Assembly: GCA_025062155.1 (NCBI GenBank) | Contig: JANXAM010000002.1 | Span: 100,185 to 164,184 of the forward strand | Reading direction: 5' to 3' | Source: Gloeomargarita sp. SKYB120 | Lineage (GTDB): Bacteria > Cyanobacteriota > Cyanobacteriia > Gloeomargaritales > Gloeomargaritaceae | Length of the DNA: 64,000 bases | Notes under the pieces: generated by a model | Databases searched by the model: none | The model's input: the letters and a program-made list of their open reading frames with translations, nothing else | Told to the model about the DNA's origin: nothing | Shown here: positions 46,189-56,840 of the stretch, piece after piece | Layout: each line of letters begins with the position of its first letter | Numbering within the stretch: the first letter of the stretch is position 1 | Made by a program: the position numbers and the translations under genes

Positions 46189-47436
46189 ATGACAGACGTC
46201 CAGACATTTTTTCAACAATTACAACGCTTTGGTATCACGTTGGGTTTGGAGCGTATCCAGCAGTTACTCAGCCATCTCGGCCAACCCCATCAAAAAGTAC
46301 CGGCGATTCACGTCACAGGCACAAACGGCAAGGGGTCGGTATGCGCGTATCTCGCCCATGTATTGACCGCCTGCGGTTATCGCACGGGCTTGTACATTTC
46401 TCCGCATCTGGTGCATTACCAAGAGCGAATTCAGATTAATGGGAAACCCATTCTTGAAACTGACTGGTGGCAGATTCTGTCCCAGATCAAACAAGTGGTA
46501 GAGACCTATCATCTCGCCATCACAGAATTTGAAGCCATTACGGCCTTGATGTGGGTTTATTTTGCTGAGCAACAGGTGGATATTGCCGTGATTGAAGTGG
46601 GGTTGGGGGGACGTCTAGATGCGACTAATGTGATAGAAAATCCCTTGGTCACAGTGATAACTTCTATTGGGTTCGATCATCAAGACCGGCTTGGTCCGAC
46701 AGTTGCCGACATCGCCTGGGAAAAAGCGGGAATTCTTAAGCCCTATCGTCCCCTGGTGCGGGGGCCCGTACCACCCGACGCGGCAGCTGTCATTGACCAT
46801 CGTGCGCGAGAACTGCATTGCCCGCTCGTTGTGGTCGAACCGCCAGCATCTCCCTCAGGAAATATCTTGTCTTTCCAAGGTGATGACTACTCAATCCCCC
46901 TGCTCGGTGAACATCAAAAGTTAAATGCAATGATTGCGCTAGAAGTTGTGAACCAATTGCGACAGCAGGGATGGTGTTTACCGGTGGCAAATGTGCAGTG
47001 GGGAATTGCGCATACCCGCTGGCCGGGCCGATTACAATGGGTGGATTGGCAGGGCCGACAAATTCTACTGGACGGGGCGCACAATCCTGAAGGCGCTGCA
47101 ACCTTACGTCGTTACATTGACCAAGAGCACTTAGCACCGGTGCATTGGGTGATTGGATTACTAACCAGTAAAGACGCCAACGCAATTTTAGCAGCACTTT
47201 TACGTCCGAAGGACAGGGTGAGTTTTGTCCCGATTCCCGGTCACCGCTACCATGAACCGGCGATACTCTGTGATTTGAGCCAGCAAATTTGCCCAGGAGT
47301 CACGGCGCAGGCGTCTGATGCTATTCAAGATGCTTTGGCTGGGGTAATGGTCGGATATACACCGGTCATTTGCGGCTCATTGTATTTGATCGGACAAGTG
47401 CTCAAAGACATCGGGAGCCCCTCGTTTCAGCGATAA
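46189..47436 (+). CDS. folC: Folylpolyglutamate/dihydrofolate synthase
   Basis: FolC adds glutamate to folates (and often to dihydropteroate). The 415-aa Mur-ligase-type enzyme has the P-loop VTGTNGKGSVCAYL, the folate region YISPHLVHYQERIQING, EVGLGGRLDATN, and the C-terminal-domain motif DGAHNPEGAATL. It follows carB closely and is followed 24 bases later by sbcD, so these three probably share a transcript. Confidence 0.92.
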   Translation: MTDVQTFFQQLQRFGITLGLERIQQLLSHLGQPHQKVPAIHVTGTNGKGSVCAYLAHVLTACGYRTGLYISPHLVHYQERIQINGKPILETDWWQILSQIKQVVETYHLAITEFEAITALMWVYFAEQQVDIAVIEVGLGGRLDATNVIENPLVTVITSIGFDHQDRLGPTVADIAWEKAGILKPYRPLVRGPVPPDAAAVIDHRARELHCPLVVVEPPASPSGNILSFQGDDYSIPLLGEHQKLNAMIALEVVNQLRQQGWCLPVANVQWGIAHTRWPGRLQWVDWQGRQILLDGAHNPEGAATLRRYIDQEHLAPVHWVIGLLTSKDANAILAALLRPKDRVSFVPIPGHRYHEPAILCDLSQQICPGVTAQASDAIQDALAGVMVGYTPVICGSLYLIGQVLKDIGSPSFQR

Positions 47437-47460
47437 TAGAAGAAAACCGGATAAACAACC

Positions 47461-48756
47461 ATGGGTATCCGCATTTTACACCTATCAGATATTCACCTGG
47501 GAAGCGGCCAAGGTTATGGGCGGTTTAATCCGCAAACTGGTATCAACACACGAGTAGAAGATTTTTATCGGGCCTTGGAAACAGCGATTGATCAGGCGTT
47601 AGCTTTGCCCGTGGATGTGGTGTTGTTCACCGGAGACGCCTTTCCCGATGCAACGCCGCCTCCCCGGATTCAGGAATTGTTTGCTCGACAATTTTTGCGC
47701 TTGACGACTGCTGAAATTCCGGTGGTGATGCTGGTGGGCAATCACGACCAATACAAGCAAGGAGAAGGGGGGGCGTCGTTATCCATTTATCGAGCGCTGA
47801 ATGTGCCTGGTGTCATTGTAGGGGAATCTTTAGCGACCTACACCTTGACCACTCCCAATGGACCCTTACAAATTGTTACCTTGCCCTGGATTACCCACTC
47901 CATGCTGCTGACCAAACCGGAGACACAAGGTTTGTCAATGGAACAGATTAACCAATTACTACTGACACGGCTGCGGGAAGCCCTCGAAGGAGAGATTCTT
48001 CTTTTGGACGCCAATATACCAGCCATCTTAGCAGCCCATCTGATGGTGGACCAGGCGATATTGGGAGCCGAACGATTTTTATCGCCAGGGAAAACGTTTA
48101 CCGTGCCTTTGTCATTGTTGGCTCAGCCTTGTTTTCGCTATGTGGCCTTAGGGCATGTCCATCGCCATCAAGTGTTGTGCCAGGAACCGCCAGTGGTCTA
48201 TGCCGGTAGTATTGAGCGCGTTGACTTTGGTGAAGAAAACGAAGCCAAAGGATATGTGCTTGTTGAGATTGAACCTACCGAAACGCGCTGGCAATTTTGT
48301 CCATTGCCCACTCGCCCCATGCACACCATCCAGGTGGATTTAACCCAGGCGAAAGACCCGCAAACCAAACTTCTAGACGCGGTAAAAAAAGCCCCAATTA
48401 CTGATGCAATTGTGCGGGTGATTTATCGAATTCGTGCTGACCAAGTCACTCAGATCAATGAGAGAGAACTGCGGGAAGCGCTAGCCACAGCCCACTACGT
48501 CGCTTTGCAACCAGAAATTGTGACAGAACAACCCCGAAAACGAATTACAAATGTCGATCTCAGCCAGGTCTTAGACCCCATGACGGTCCTGGCGCAATAC
48601 GTGGACGAAATGGAGCATCTCAAGCCCTTGAAAAAGGACTTATTACTAGCGGCGCAAGCCTTACTCCAGGGCACAGAACCGGACTGGTCGGCAACACCCG
48701 CAACTGAACAACTACCCCTGCAACTGGGCGAGATAACCCCGGTGAGCGAACGGTAA
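47461..48756 (+). CDS. sbcD: DNA repair nuclease subunit SbcD (Mre11-like)
   Basis: SbcD is the manganese-dependent nuclease partner of SbcC. The 431-aa protein has the five metallophosphoesterase motifs: LHLSDIHLGS, FTGDAFPD (GD), VGNHDQ, a conserved AHLMVDQ, and ALGHVHRHQV. The C-terminal part is the SbcC-binding cap region. Its partner gene sbcC is at 6300 rather than next to it. The 3' end overlaps the convergent ygfZ gene by 45 bases. Confidence 0.85.
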   Translation: MGIRILHLSDIHLGSGQGYGRFNPQTGINTRVEDFYRALETAIDQALALPVDVVLFTGDAFPDATPPPRIQELFARQFLRLTTAEIPVVMLVGNHDQYKQGEGGASLSIYRALNVPGVIVGESLATYTLTTPNGPLQIVTLPWITHSMLLTKPETQGLSMEQINQLLLTRLREALEGEILLLDANIPAILAAHLMVDQAILGAERFLSPGKTFTVPLSLLAQPCFRYVALGHVHRHQVLCQEPPVVYAGSIERVDFGEENEAKGYVLVEIEPTETRWQFCPLPTRPMHTIQVDLTQAKDPQTKLLDAVKKAPITDAIVRVIYRIRADQVTQINERELREALATAHYVALQPEIVTEQPRKRITNVDLSQVLDPMTVLAQYVDEMEHLKPLKKDLLLAAQALLQGTEPDWSATPATEQLPLQLGEITPVSER

Positions 48757-49785
48757 ATCTACAACTTCAGCGGTTTTTCCATCCACCTGCACCATTAATC
48801 CAACGCCGCCCGCTTTGGTACGAATATATCCCAAACCTCGGTGTTCTTCCTGAAAAGAATGGGTGTAACTGGTCAATACGCCAACTTTTTCTTCACCCAG
48901 ATAAATCGGGGTACCTGGTGTGGCTGGTGCGGTTAATTTCAGGCCCCACAACTGTTGTTTGACCCCCTGATAAGTGTTAAGTCGCGCCAGGGTTTCTTGC
49001 CCGATATAACACCCCTTCTGCAGGGACACGCAATGCCATAAACCCGCTTCAAAAGGATTGTAATCTTCCGTGAGTTCTGCACCAACCGCCGGTCGTCCTT
49101 GCTCAATTCGTAGCCATTCCCACGCCTGTTCACCCCAGGGAATCGCCCCCTGTTGCCTACACCATTGCCAAAAGTCAGTCGCCATTTCCACCGGCACAAT
49201 GATTGTGTAACCAGGTGTGACTAATCCACTGCCAACTGCTATCCAAACGGGTGCGTTTTCCCAAGCGATGACAGTGTGATTGCCCAGCGGTTGAGCGGTT
49301 AAATCGGCGGCCCCCAATTGCGCGACCAGTTCGTGACTCCCTGGCCCAATCAGCGTAAACATGGCGGTGGCATCCGTGTGGTCAAGGACAGTTACGTGAT
49401 CGGCAAAAAAGATGTATTTTTCGAGCCATTGGATAATGCGTTGCCGTTGCCCCGGCGAAATGACCAAACGAATCTGCTCCGGTTCAATGTAGGCGCTTAC
49501 CAAATCAATGGTACGGGCGGTGGATGTCACGAAAACCGTGTCGCAACCTTGACCAACGCTCAACTTCTGAATGTCATTGGTGCTCTGGTTGTGCAGGTAA
49601 CGCATACGGTCAGCTCCCTGCAGCAATAACCGTCCCCAATGCGTACGGTCGAACAAAATGACGCCGGTTTCTAACTGGTTGCGTGTATTGATTTCTTGAC
49701 CAAATATCCAGGGGAAACCGTCCGGGTGAAATTGGGCGCCGGTTGATGCTTGTGCTTGACGTAATGTTGCCAGCGACATGGTCAT
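48712..49785 (-). CDS. ygfZ: Folate-binding protein YgfZ (GcvT/CAF17-like)
   Basis: YgfZ-type proteins bind tetrahydrofolate and support iron-sulfur cluster enzymes and tRNA modification. The 357-aa protein has the GcvT fold and the diagnostic LQKGCYIGQETLARL with its conserved cysteine. WGRLLLQGADRMRYLHNQ gives the N-terminal fold. The glycine-cleavage enzyme itself is unlikely because that motif is specific to the YgfZ/CAF17 group. The ATG overlaps the stop of the upstream zinc-ribbon gene. Confidence 0.85.
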   Translation of the reverse strand: MTMSLATLRQAQASTGAQFHPDGFPWIFGQEINTRNQLETGVILFDRTHWGRLLLQGADRMRYLHNQSTNDIQKLSVGQGCDTVFVTSTARTIDLVSAYIEPEQIRLVISPGQRQRIIQWLEKYIFFADHVTVLDHTDATAMFTLIGPGSHELVAQLGAADLTAQPLGNHTVIAWENAPVWIAVGSGLVTPGYTIIVPVEMATDFWQWCRQQGAIPWGEQAWEWLRIEQGRPAVGAELTEDYNPFEAGLWHCVSLQKGCYIGQETLARLNTYQGVKQQLWGLKLTAPATPGTPIYLGEEKVGVLTSYTHSFQEEHRGLGYIRTKAGGVGLMVQVDGKTAEVVDLPFAHRGYLAQLQG

Positions 49786-50126
49786 CAGTTTGGCGATTCG
49801 GGAACTTCTACAGCTTCAACATCTACCGTACCGGGGGGCGTCAAACGTTGAAATTTACCGCCGCTGACTTGCAATCGTTCACCACAGTTGGGGCAGCGGG
49901 TTTGGGTCTGGTTCCACCCCTGGAGTGACGTGCCACAGACGGGGCAGGGACCGACCGCGATTTGCCGGCGCACCCACCAGCGCAATCCCCATAGCACCAG
50001 GGGCGGCGCGATCACTAGAAATAGCAGGAAGGCTGACAACCCCTGCGCTAGGCCCTGGAGTCCGATATTGCTCAGTACCGCCAGAAGCAAGAGCCAGCCC
50101 AGCCAAAATCGCCACCCGTTGTTCAC
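49785..50126 (-). CDS. Two-helix membrane protein with a zinc ribbon, 113 aa
   Basis: Two hydrophobic segments (FWLGWLLLLAVLSNIGLQG and GLSAFLLFLVIAPPLVLW) are followed by a zinc-ribbon motif CPVC and CPNC separated by about 15 residues, then an acidic tail. It starts at a GTG and ends in an ATGA overlap with ygfZ, so the two are translationally coupled. The family is unknown to me; a chaperone-like or metal-sensing membrane role is possible but unproven. Confidence 0.7.
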   Translation of the reverse strand: MNNGWRFWLGWLLLLAVLSNIGLQGLAQGLSAFLLFLVIAPPLVLWGLRWWVRRQIAVGPCPVCGTSLQGWNQTQTRCPNCGERLQVSGGKFQRLTPPGTVDVEAVEVPESPN

Positions 50127-50181
50127 CCGTCTCTCCCAGACCGTACAATCTAGCTAGCGTTGATTGTTTTTATAGTAGTGT

Positions 50182-50781
50182 ATGACCCACCCGACCGATC
50201 AGCAAACCTTGGCCCGCTGGCTGGCTGCTGATTTTAGTAACCAGGCCCAGGCGTTTGAGAACCCGCCCTTTTTTGCCCATATCCGGGTGTGTATGCGTCC
50301 TTTGCCCTGGTCGCTGCTGGACGGGTTGAGTCTGTATGTGGAACAAGCCTACGACTATGAATTGCACCGGCCCTATCGGGTGCGCGTACTTAAAATCATC
50401 ACCGTCAATGACCATTTAGAAATCGAAAATTACGTGGTACGAGATGAAGCAGCATTTTACGGTGCGTCTCGGCAAAAAGACCGGTTACAAGCGCTCACCC
50501 GTGAACACCTGACCCGCTTGCCTGGTTGCAATATGATTGTCACCTGGGATGGTCATAGTTTTCATGGCAAGGTGGAACCGGGTAAATGTTGCTGGGTCGA
50601 ACGGCGTGGCAAACGCACGTACTTGGATAGCGAATTTGTGATCAATGCCCAGCAATTTCTGAGTTGGGACCGGGGTCGTGACCCAGAAACCGATGTCCAG
50701 GTGTGGGGCGCTGTCGCGGGGCCATTTGAATTTACACGGGTGCAAAGTTTTGCGGAAGAAGTGCCTAGATTACCCTATTGA
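50182..50781 (+). CDS. cpcT: Phycocyanin bilin lyase CpcT
   Basis: CpcT attaches phycocyanobilin to the second cysteine (about position 153-155) of the phycocyanin beta subunit. The 199-aa protein has the CpcT/CpeT beta-barrel pattern: SLYVEQAYDYELHRPYRVRV, RLPGCNMIVTWDG, GKVEPGKCCWVERRGKRTYL and an ending DRGRDPETDVQVWGAVAGPF. It is monocistronic, diverges from the zinc-ribbon gene and overlaps the convergent DUF429 gene by 12 bases. Confidence 0.9.
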   Translation: MTHPTDQQTLARWLAADFSNQAQAFENPPFFAHIRVCMRPLPWSLLDGLSLYVEQAYDYELHRPYRVRVLKIITVNDHLEIENYVVRDEAAFYGASRQKDRLQALTREHLTRLPGCNMIVTWDGHSFHGKVEPGKCCWVERRGKRTYLDSEFVINAQQFLSWDRGRDPETDVQVWGAVAGPFEFTRVQSFAEEVPRLPY

Positions 50782-51498
50782 AAACCGGCGTTCTGGCACC
50801 ACAATATAACCCGTTTCTTCGTTCCCCAAAACCTGGTTTTTCTGCGGTCCCCAGTACCACCAGTACGCCGCTACATAGGCACACACCAACGCATCCAACT
50901 GGTCTTCCACCACCTTCAAGGATGAACCGTTTAGGGGAATCGCCGGCAATTCGGTCAGGACTAAAGGGGGTTCCGCCTGTTGGAGTTGCCATAGCAAATC
51001 CCGTAGCTTGGCTAATTCCTGTCGTCGTTCGGTTAAGGCTCCCTTTTTGTACTTGAGAATGCGCGGCAAGTTAAATAAATGCACCACCGCCGGATGGGGA
51101 AAAACCTCGATTTGCCAGCGGTCAGGGGAACGGGGTTGGATGTCAACGCCGTGGCGAAATTGCCGCGCCAACAACGCTTGCCCAAATCCCACCGTGCGCT
51201 GGGCAAAGGGACGCCCCTGGTTTGCTGGATAACATCCCGCATGATAACTGCGAAAGTATTGATGCGTTAACCGGTCGGGCAGGCGCATCCCCGTTGGATT
51301 GGGAATGATAGTCGGCGCATCCACCGCAATCCCCGCCGGTTGCCCCACCGGTGCCCAGGTATCCACCCAGGCCAGGATGTCCGTTAGCAGCTGCCGCCGG
51401 TCCAAGTCCATTAGCGCCAGGGTTTGCCCGTCCCATGCCAAGCAGCAAAGCCCTGACGGCCCGCACGTCCAGCCCAGGTCAATGCCTAGGAAGCGCAA
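50770..51498 (-). CDS. DUF429 protein
   Basis: The 242-aa protein begins FLGIDLGWTCGPSGLCCLAW and contains GIAVDAPTIIP and VEDQLDALVCAYVAAYW, the RNase H-like outline of DUF429, a predicted nuclease family. Conserved acidic residues (Asp6, the Asp in VDAP, and the Asp pair in EDQLDAL) fit a two-metal active site. It is immediately upstream of nothing on its strand except the end of cpcT. chlH ends (on the same strand) starts right next to its ATG, so they may share a transcript. Confidence 0.75.
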   Translation of the reverse strand: MRFLGIDLGWTCGPSGLCCLAWDGQTLALMDLDRRQLLTDILAWVDTWAPVGQPAGIAVDAPTIIPNPTGMRLPDRLTHQYFRSYHAGCYPANQGRPFAQRTVGFGQALLARQFRHGVDIQPRSPDRWQIEVFPHPAVVHLFNLPRILKYKKGALTERRQELAKLRDLLWQLQQAEPPLVLTELPAIPLNGSSLKVVEDQLDALVCAYVAAYWWYWGPQKNQVLGNEETGYIVVPERRFSIG

Positions 51499-54400
51499 CT
51501 AGGCGACCCCTTCAATCCGGTCTTCGATGTCCTGGTAAAGCTGTTGGAGCAGTTGGATGTTGGCTTCACTGGTTTGCCAGTAACCCCGCCCATGCACTTC
51601 CAACAGCGTGCCGACAATCCGCCGGAAAGAATGGGGGTTCAAGTTCATTAGCCGCTCCCGCATCTGGGGGTCGTTGATGTAAGTGTTGTGGGCTTCTTCG
51701 TAAATCCAGTTGTCCACCGCGCCCGCCGTCGCCGACCACCCCAGCGTGTTGTTCAGCCGCTTGGCAATCTCCCGCACCCCCTCATAGCCGTGCTTGAGCA
51801 AGCTCTCATACCACTTGGGGTTGAGCAACTTGGTCCGGGAATCCAGGCGCACCGTCTCGCTCAAACTCCGCACCCGCGCATCCGGCGTCGTGGTGTCAGC
51901 AATATACGCCTGGGGTTTTTTGCCATCGCTGCGTAAACTGGCCACCACCTTGGTCGGGTCGGAATCAAAGTAGTGGGACACATCGGTGAGCGAAATTTCC
52001 GACGAATCCAGATTCTGCAACGTCACATCCACCCGACGCAGGCTGCTTTGGAACAATTGCAGGTTTTGCTCCATCGTCCCCGGCGAATCGGCGTTAAACG
52101 CATAGGACTTGCGGGTTAAAAACATCTCCTGCAAATCCTTTTCCTGCTCCCAGGTGCTGTTTTCCACCGCCAGGTTGACATTGGCCGCGTAGGAACCCGA
52201 CGCGTTGGAAAACACCCGTGTCGCCGCTTGCCGCAGGGGAATGTTTAACTCTTGGGCCTGCTCTAGGGCATGTTTGCGCACAAAATTCCACTCCAGGGGT
52301 TCTTCCGCCTCCGCCGCCAGTTTCACCGCCTGGTCAATCAAATACATCTGGTTCAGGAACAAGTCCCGGAAGACACCCGAGCAATTTACCACCACATCAA
52401 TGCGGGGCCGGCCCAATTCCTCCAGCGGGATGAGCTGCAACCGGTTCATCCGTCCCAGGGCATCCGGCATGGGTTTGACGCCCACCAGCCAAAACACCTG
52501 GGCCAGGGATTCCCCGTAGGTCTTGATATTGTCCGTGCCCCACAGGGTGATGGCGATACTTTCTGGCCACGCGCCCCCAGCTTCCTGGCGATACCGCTCC
52601 AGCAGGCGGTCCACAATCACCCGCGCCTGGGCAATGGCCGCCGCCGTGGGAATGGATTGGGGGTCCAGGGCATGAATGTTTTTACCCGTCGGCAGCACCT
52701 CCGGCGTGCGGATGGGGTCTCCCCCTGGCCCCGGCGCAATGTACTCTCCTTCCAGCGCCCGCAACAAGGCCCCTAGCTCGTTGTCCGCTGTGATGAGTTC
52801 CAGGCATTGGGCCAAGTAATTCATCAACGGCTGCAACTGCACCTGCTCCAGTTGGGGGTAGTCTTTTTTCAGGAGTTGAAACCAGGGTTCTTGCGCCCCC
52901 AACCCAAAGAAATTGAACCGCGCCGTCCGGCCAATCCGTCCCTCCTGGTCCGTGACTGTTTCCACCAGCGTCGTAATCGCTTTTTGAGTGTCATTTTGCA
53001 GCTTGTCCAACAGCGCCACTGCCTCTAAATCCCCCCGTTGACTGCGCTGGTAGATGGCATCCAAATCCTGACCCAAACTGCGGGCGAGCGTGCGCGGCAA
53101 ACTCTCTAACCCTTCCTCAGGACGGTCCACTTTCGCAATCGCCACCAGTGTCGCAATTGCTTCCTGGGCCGATGGCGGTTGACCAATCACGTGCAATCCA
53201 AACGGCAACAGGCGTGACTCGATGTCCATCAATTGCCGGTAAATTTTGCCCACCAATTCATCCCGCTGCTCGGGTGTCAATGCATCGCCACTGGTTTCTG
53301 GCAACGGCACATCCTGGTCCAAATTCACCAGGCAACATTGCTCCAGGATGCTGTTAATAATAGCGGCGCCCCGTCCCGTGTCTTTCAGTGTTTGGTAGGA
53401 CGCAATCAAATCCTTTAACTCCCGCAACCCCTTGTACAAACCCGCCTGGTCCGCCGCCGGCGTCAGGTAACTAATCGTGGTGGCATACCCCCGCCGCTTG
53501 GCAATCGTCGCCTCCGATGGATTATTCGCCGCGTAGTAATAGAAATTGGGCAATTCCCCAATCAAATTGTCGGGATAACAATCGCCGGAGAGTCCCATCT
53601 GCTTGCCCGGCATAAACTCCAGCGAACCGTGCGTCCCAAAGTGCAACACCGCATCCGCTTGCCAGATGTGATTCAGGTAGGTGTAATAGGCAGCAAACCC
53701 ATGGTGGGGCGATGCCGAACGGGAGAACAACAATCGCATCGGGTCCCCTTCATACCCAAACGTCGGTTGCACCCCGATAAATACATTTCCAAAATGCTTG
53801 CCGTAGATGAGCAAATGTTGTCCATCGCTGTTGAGATGGCCTGGCGGCGGCCCCCATTGCTCCGTAATGCGCTCGTGGTAGGGCGTCAATCGCTCGTATT
53901 CCGGCACCGGCATCCGGTAGGCAATGTTCAAATTGGGACTGCCCACCAGCGCTTGCCGGTCATGCAAAACTGCTTCCATTAATTCCTCGACGCTCGCGGG
54001 CATCTCATCCACAAAATACCCGTTATTTTTGAGCGCCTCTAACACCCGGTAAATTGAGCCAAAGACATCCAAATACGCCGCCGTCCCCACATTGCCTTTA
54101 TCGGGCGGAAAACTGAAAACCGTAATCGCAATTTTCTTTTGACACTTGGGTTTGCGCCGCAGTTGCACCCAGCGCATCGCCCGTTTCGCCAGTAATTCCA
54201 CCCGGTCTCGCAGGGCAATCGCCTTCCCAGTCGCTCCATCCCGGCCCGATAGGATAATCGGTTCAATCGCCCCGTCCAACTCGGGAATCGCCATTTGCAA
54301 CGCCACTTGAATTGGGTGCAATCCCAAATCACTCGCCCGCCATTCCTCCGTCGTTTGAAACACCAAGGGCAACGCCACAATGTAGGGACGATTCAGTTTT

Positions 54401-55470
54401 TTGAGCGCTTCTACCGCTTTGGGATGGTCTTGCCGGGCCGGTCCCCCCACCAGTGCAAATCCGGTTAACGACACCACCACATCCACCAGCGGTTTTTGGG
54501 GTTGTTTGGGGTGATAAAAATAGGCTTCCACTGGCTTGGAAAAATCCAGTCCACCAGCAAACACCGGAATCACCCGCGCCCCCAAACACTCCAACTCCTG
54601 TACCATTGCCACGTAATGGGCGTCATCGCCGGTAATTAAATGGGTGCGCTGCAATACCAGACCCACCGTCGGCGCTAAAGAATCGCGCAATTCTTCGCCA
54701 ATATCTGCCCGGTTTTCGTACCAGCGCAAGTAATCTGTTAACGACTCAAACATCTGGGGCGCCAGGGGATGCCAGATGCCCATATCGGGATAGGTCACCG
54801 GCTCTTGAAACGCCAATTTTTCCTCTACATGGGGCAGATATTTATCCGCCAGCATGAGTAGGAAATTGCGCAGGTTTTCTTTCGACCCACCCAACCAATA
54901 CTGAAAACTCAACATGAAATTGCGGGCATCTTGAGCCTTATCAATGGGCAGGTATTTTAAGATTTTGGGCAGGGTTTGCAATAACTTGAGCATTCCCTCC
55001 TGGAACGATGCACCCCCGGCCTCTTTGCGCTTGCGCATGAACTGGGCAATGGCACTCTTGGATTGACCCAACTGCGCCATGGAAAACGTCCCCAGCTTGT
55101 TCAAGCGCATCACCTCTGGCAGGGACGGAAACACGACAATCGCGTGCAACTTATCTCGGTACGGTGTGACCGCTTGGACAATCTTTTGCGCCAAATCTTC
55201 GACAAAAATCAACGACGCAATAAACACGTCCGCCTGGGCAATATCCGCTTGGAATTGCTGATAGTTCTCTGGTGAGCGCAATTCTTCAATCAAATATCCC
55301 CGCAATTCCACCGCTAAATTTCCCGGTTGCGTATTGATTTCCCGCGCCGCCGCCGTCAATGTGCTTTGATACTGCGGTTCCAATACCACATACACCACCC
55401 GCATCACGGTGCGATTTTCCACATTTTCAGGCTGCAATTGACGGATCGCCGGCTTGACGTAGGTGAACAT
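51499..55470 (-). CDS. chlH: Magnesium chelatase subunit H
   Basis: ChlH binds protoporphyrin IX and, with ChlI and ChlD, inserts magnesium as the first committed step to chlorophyll. The product is 1323 aa, the usual size. It begins [20 protein letters not shown] and shows the cobaltochelatase CobN-like blocks [20 protein letters not shown] and [21 protein letters not shown] take the ATG at 55470, matching the family start; six further upstream codons are possible. It is followed on the same strand by the DUF429 gene with no gap. ChlI and ChlD are not in the window. Confidence 0.95.
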   Translation of the reverse strand: MFTYVKPAIRQLQPENVENRTVMRVVYVVLEPQYQSTLTAAAREINTQPGNLAVELRGYLIEELRSPENYQQFQADIAQADVFIASLIFVEDLAQKIVQAVTPYRDKLHAIVVFPSLPEVMRLNKLGTFSMAQLGQSKSAIAQFMRKRKEAGGASFQEGMLKLLQTLPKILKYLPIDKAQDARNFMLSFQYWLGGSKENLRNFLLMLADKYLPHVEEKLAFQEPVTYPDMGIWHPLAPQMFESLTDYLRWYENRADIGEELRDSLAPTVGLVLQRTHLITGDDAHYVAMVQELECLGARVIPVFAGGLDFSKPVEAYFYHPKQPQKPLVDVVVSLTGFALVGGPARQDHPKAVEALKKLNRPYIVALPLVFQTTEEWRASDLGLHPIQVALQMAIPELDGAIEPIILSGRDGATGKAIALRDRVELLAKRAMRWVQLRRKPKCQKKIAITVFSFPPDKGNVGTAAYLDVFGSIYRVLEALKNNGYFVDEMPASVEELMEAVLHDRQALVGSPNLNIAYRMPVPEYERLTPYHERITEQWGPPPGHLNSDGQHLLIYGKHFGNVFIGVQPTFGYEGDPMRLLFSRSASPHHGFAAYYTYLNHIWQADAVLHFGTHGSLEFMPGKQMGLSGDCYPDNLIGELPNFYYYAANNPSEATIAKRRGYATTISYLTPAADQAGLYKGLRELKDLIASYQTLKDTGRGAAIINSILEQCCLVNLDQDVPLPETSGDALTPEQRDELVGKIYRQLMDIESRLLPFGLHVIGQPPSAQEAIATLVAIAKVDRPEEGLESLPRTLARSLGQDLDAIYQRSQRGDLEAVALLDKLQNDTQKAITTLVETVTDQEGRIGRTARFNFFGLGAQEPWFQLLKKDYPQLEQVQLQPLMNYLAQCLELITADNELGALLRALEGEYIAPGPGGDPIRTPEVLPTGKNIHALDPQSIPTAAAIAQARVIVDRLLERYRQEAGGAWPESIAITLWGTDNIKTYGESLAQVFWLVGVKPMPDALGRMNRLQLIPLEELGRPRIDVVVNCSGVFRDLFLNQMYLIDQAVKLAAEAEEPLEWNFVRKHALEQAQELNIPLRQAATRVFSNASGSYAANVNLAVENSTWEQEKDLQEMFLTRKSYAFNADSPGTMEQNLQLFQSSLRRVDVTLQNLDSSEISLTDVSHYFDSDPTKVVASLRSDGKKPQAYIADTTTPDARVRSLSETVRLDSRTKLLNPKWYESLLKHGYEGVREIAKRLNNTLGWSATAGAVDNWIYEEAHNTYINDPQMRERLMNLNPHSFRRIVGTLLEVHGRGYWQTSEANIQLLQQLYQDIEDRIEGVA

Positions 55471-55740
55471 AAGCTCGCTGTCACACAAACGGTCTATGAG
55501 TATTCTTACCGAAAACGCCCCACGCCGGCGGCCCCTGCACCCCCACCTGCAATAATTCGATACGTTGCTTAATTTTAGGATAGACTTCTTGCGCTGTGGT
55601 ACGTTTTCTGATAAGGAAGCAGAGAAAAACTGGGGACGGGGCTGTAATAGTTAGGTCACCTTATACGTGTCATTCCCCAAGTCGCAGGCCGAAGCCCTGG
55701 AGCAAGAGCCAAGAGATGACCTAGCCAAAATCACGTGGCC

Positions 55741-56703
55741 TCAGGGAATCCCCGCACTCATCGCCAGCATCCGTTCTAGGGGCACCAGGGCTTTCTGACG
55801 GATGTCTTCCGGCACGGTGATTTCCGGTTGGCGGTCCCGCAGCGCCAGATAGACTTTTTCCAGGGTGTTCAAGCGCATGTAGGGACATTGATTGCACGCG
55901 CAACCGTTGGTGGCCGGCGCCGGAATGAACACCTTGTCAGGAGCAGCTTTTTGCATCTGGTGAATGATGCCCGGTTCGGTCACCACGATGAATTCCCGAG
56001 CGTCGCTGCGCTGGACGTATTTGAGCAGGCCGGTGGTGGATGCGATGTAATCCGCCATTTCTAAAACCGGGGCTTCGCATTCGGGGTGGGCAATGATTTG
56101 CGCGTGGGGATAGCGCACCTTCAGCTTCACCAATTCCTGATAAGAAAACGTCTCGTGGACGATGCAACTGCCTGGCCAGAGCACCATTTCCCGCCCGGTT
56201 TGCTTCATGACATAGCGCCCCAAGTTTTGGTCTGGCGCAAAAATGATTGGCTGTTCGGGGGGAATCTGCTGGACAATGGCGACCGCGTTGGAACTGGTGC
56301 AAATAATATCGCTCATGGCTTTGATGGCCGCCGAGCAGTTGATGTAGGAAATCACCAGGTGGTCGGGATACTGGGCCTTGAACGCAGCGAAGGCATCAGG
56401 GGGACAACTATCCGCTAGCGAGCAACCGGCGGCCAAATCTGGCAACAACACCAACTTATCGGGGTTGAGAATCTTCGCCGTTTCCGCCATGAAATGCACG
56501 CCGGCAAATAAAATGACATCGGCGTTGGTCTGGGCTGCTTGCCGAGATAACCCTAGCGAATCCCCCACGTAGTCGGCGACGTCCTGCACCTGGGAATCCT
56601 GGTAATAATGCGCTAAAATGACGGCGTTTAACTCCTGCTTGAGCGCCTGAATCGCCCCAACCAAATCCTTCGGCAGCGCCGTCTCCTGCACCGGCAAGAA
56701 CAT
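55741..56703 (-). CDS. nadA: Quinolinate synthase
   Basis: NadA condenses iminoaspartate with dihydroxyacetone phosphate to make quinolinate for NAD. The 320-aa enzyme has its iron-sulfur cysteines in [19 protein letters not shown] and [11 protein letters not shown], the substrate motif [20 protein letters not shown], and the repeated three-domain pattern. It is monocistronic, with a promoter in the gap shared with cobA. The region between nadA and chlH (55489-55740) shows no gene. Confidence 0.93.
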   Translation of the reverse strand: MFLPVQETALPKDLVGAIQALKQELNAVILAHYYQDSQVQDVADYVGDSLGLSRQAAQTNADVILFAGVHFMAETAKILNPDKLVLLPDLAAGCSLADSCPPDAFAAFKAQYPDHLVISYINCSAAIKAMSDIICTSSNAVAIVQQIPPEQPIIFAPDQNLGRYVMKQTGREMVLWPGSCIVHETFSYQELVKLKVRYPHAQIIAHPECEAPVLEMADYIASTTGLLKYVQRSDAREFIVVTEPGIIHQMQKAAPDKVFIPAPATNGCACNQCPYMRLNTLEKVYLALRDRQPEITVPEDIRQKALVPLERMLAMSAGIP

Positions 56704-56739
56704 CGCCCTACTCCTGAGAGTTCTGTAACGCTTTGTTGT

Positions 56740-56745
56740 ATTATA
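56740..56745 (-). promoter_or_regulatory. Candidate -10 element for nadA
   Basis: The minus strand reads TATAAT 37 bases upstream of the nadA ATG, in an AT-rich gap between the divergent nadA and cobA genes. No strong -35 is present at 17 bases. Confidence 0.45.
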
Positions 56746-56840
56746 GTTGATTTTACCAAAATTAGAACCGGCGTGACAGGCGATACCAAACTCACAAATG
56801 CCGGTCGGATATTGTACCTTTAATGATCTAACGCTGACTG

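Noticed and set aside
55489..55740. A possible gene between chlH and nadA
   Set aside because: Only short frames without ribosome sites or family features are present on either strand; treated as intergenic.
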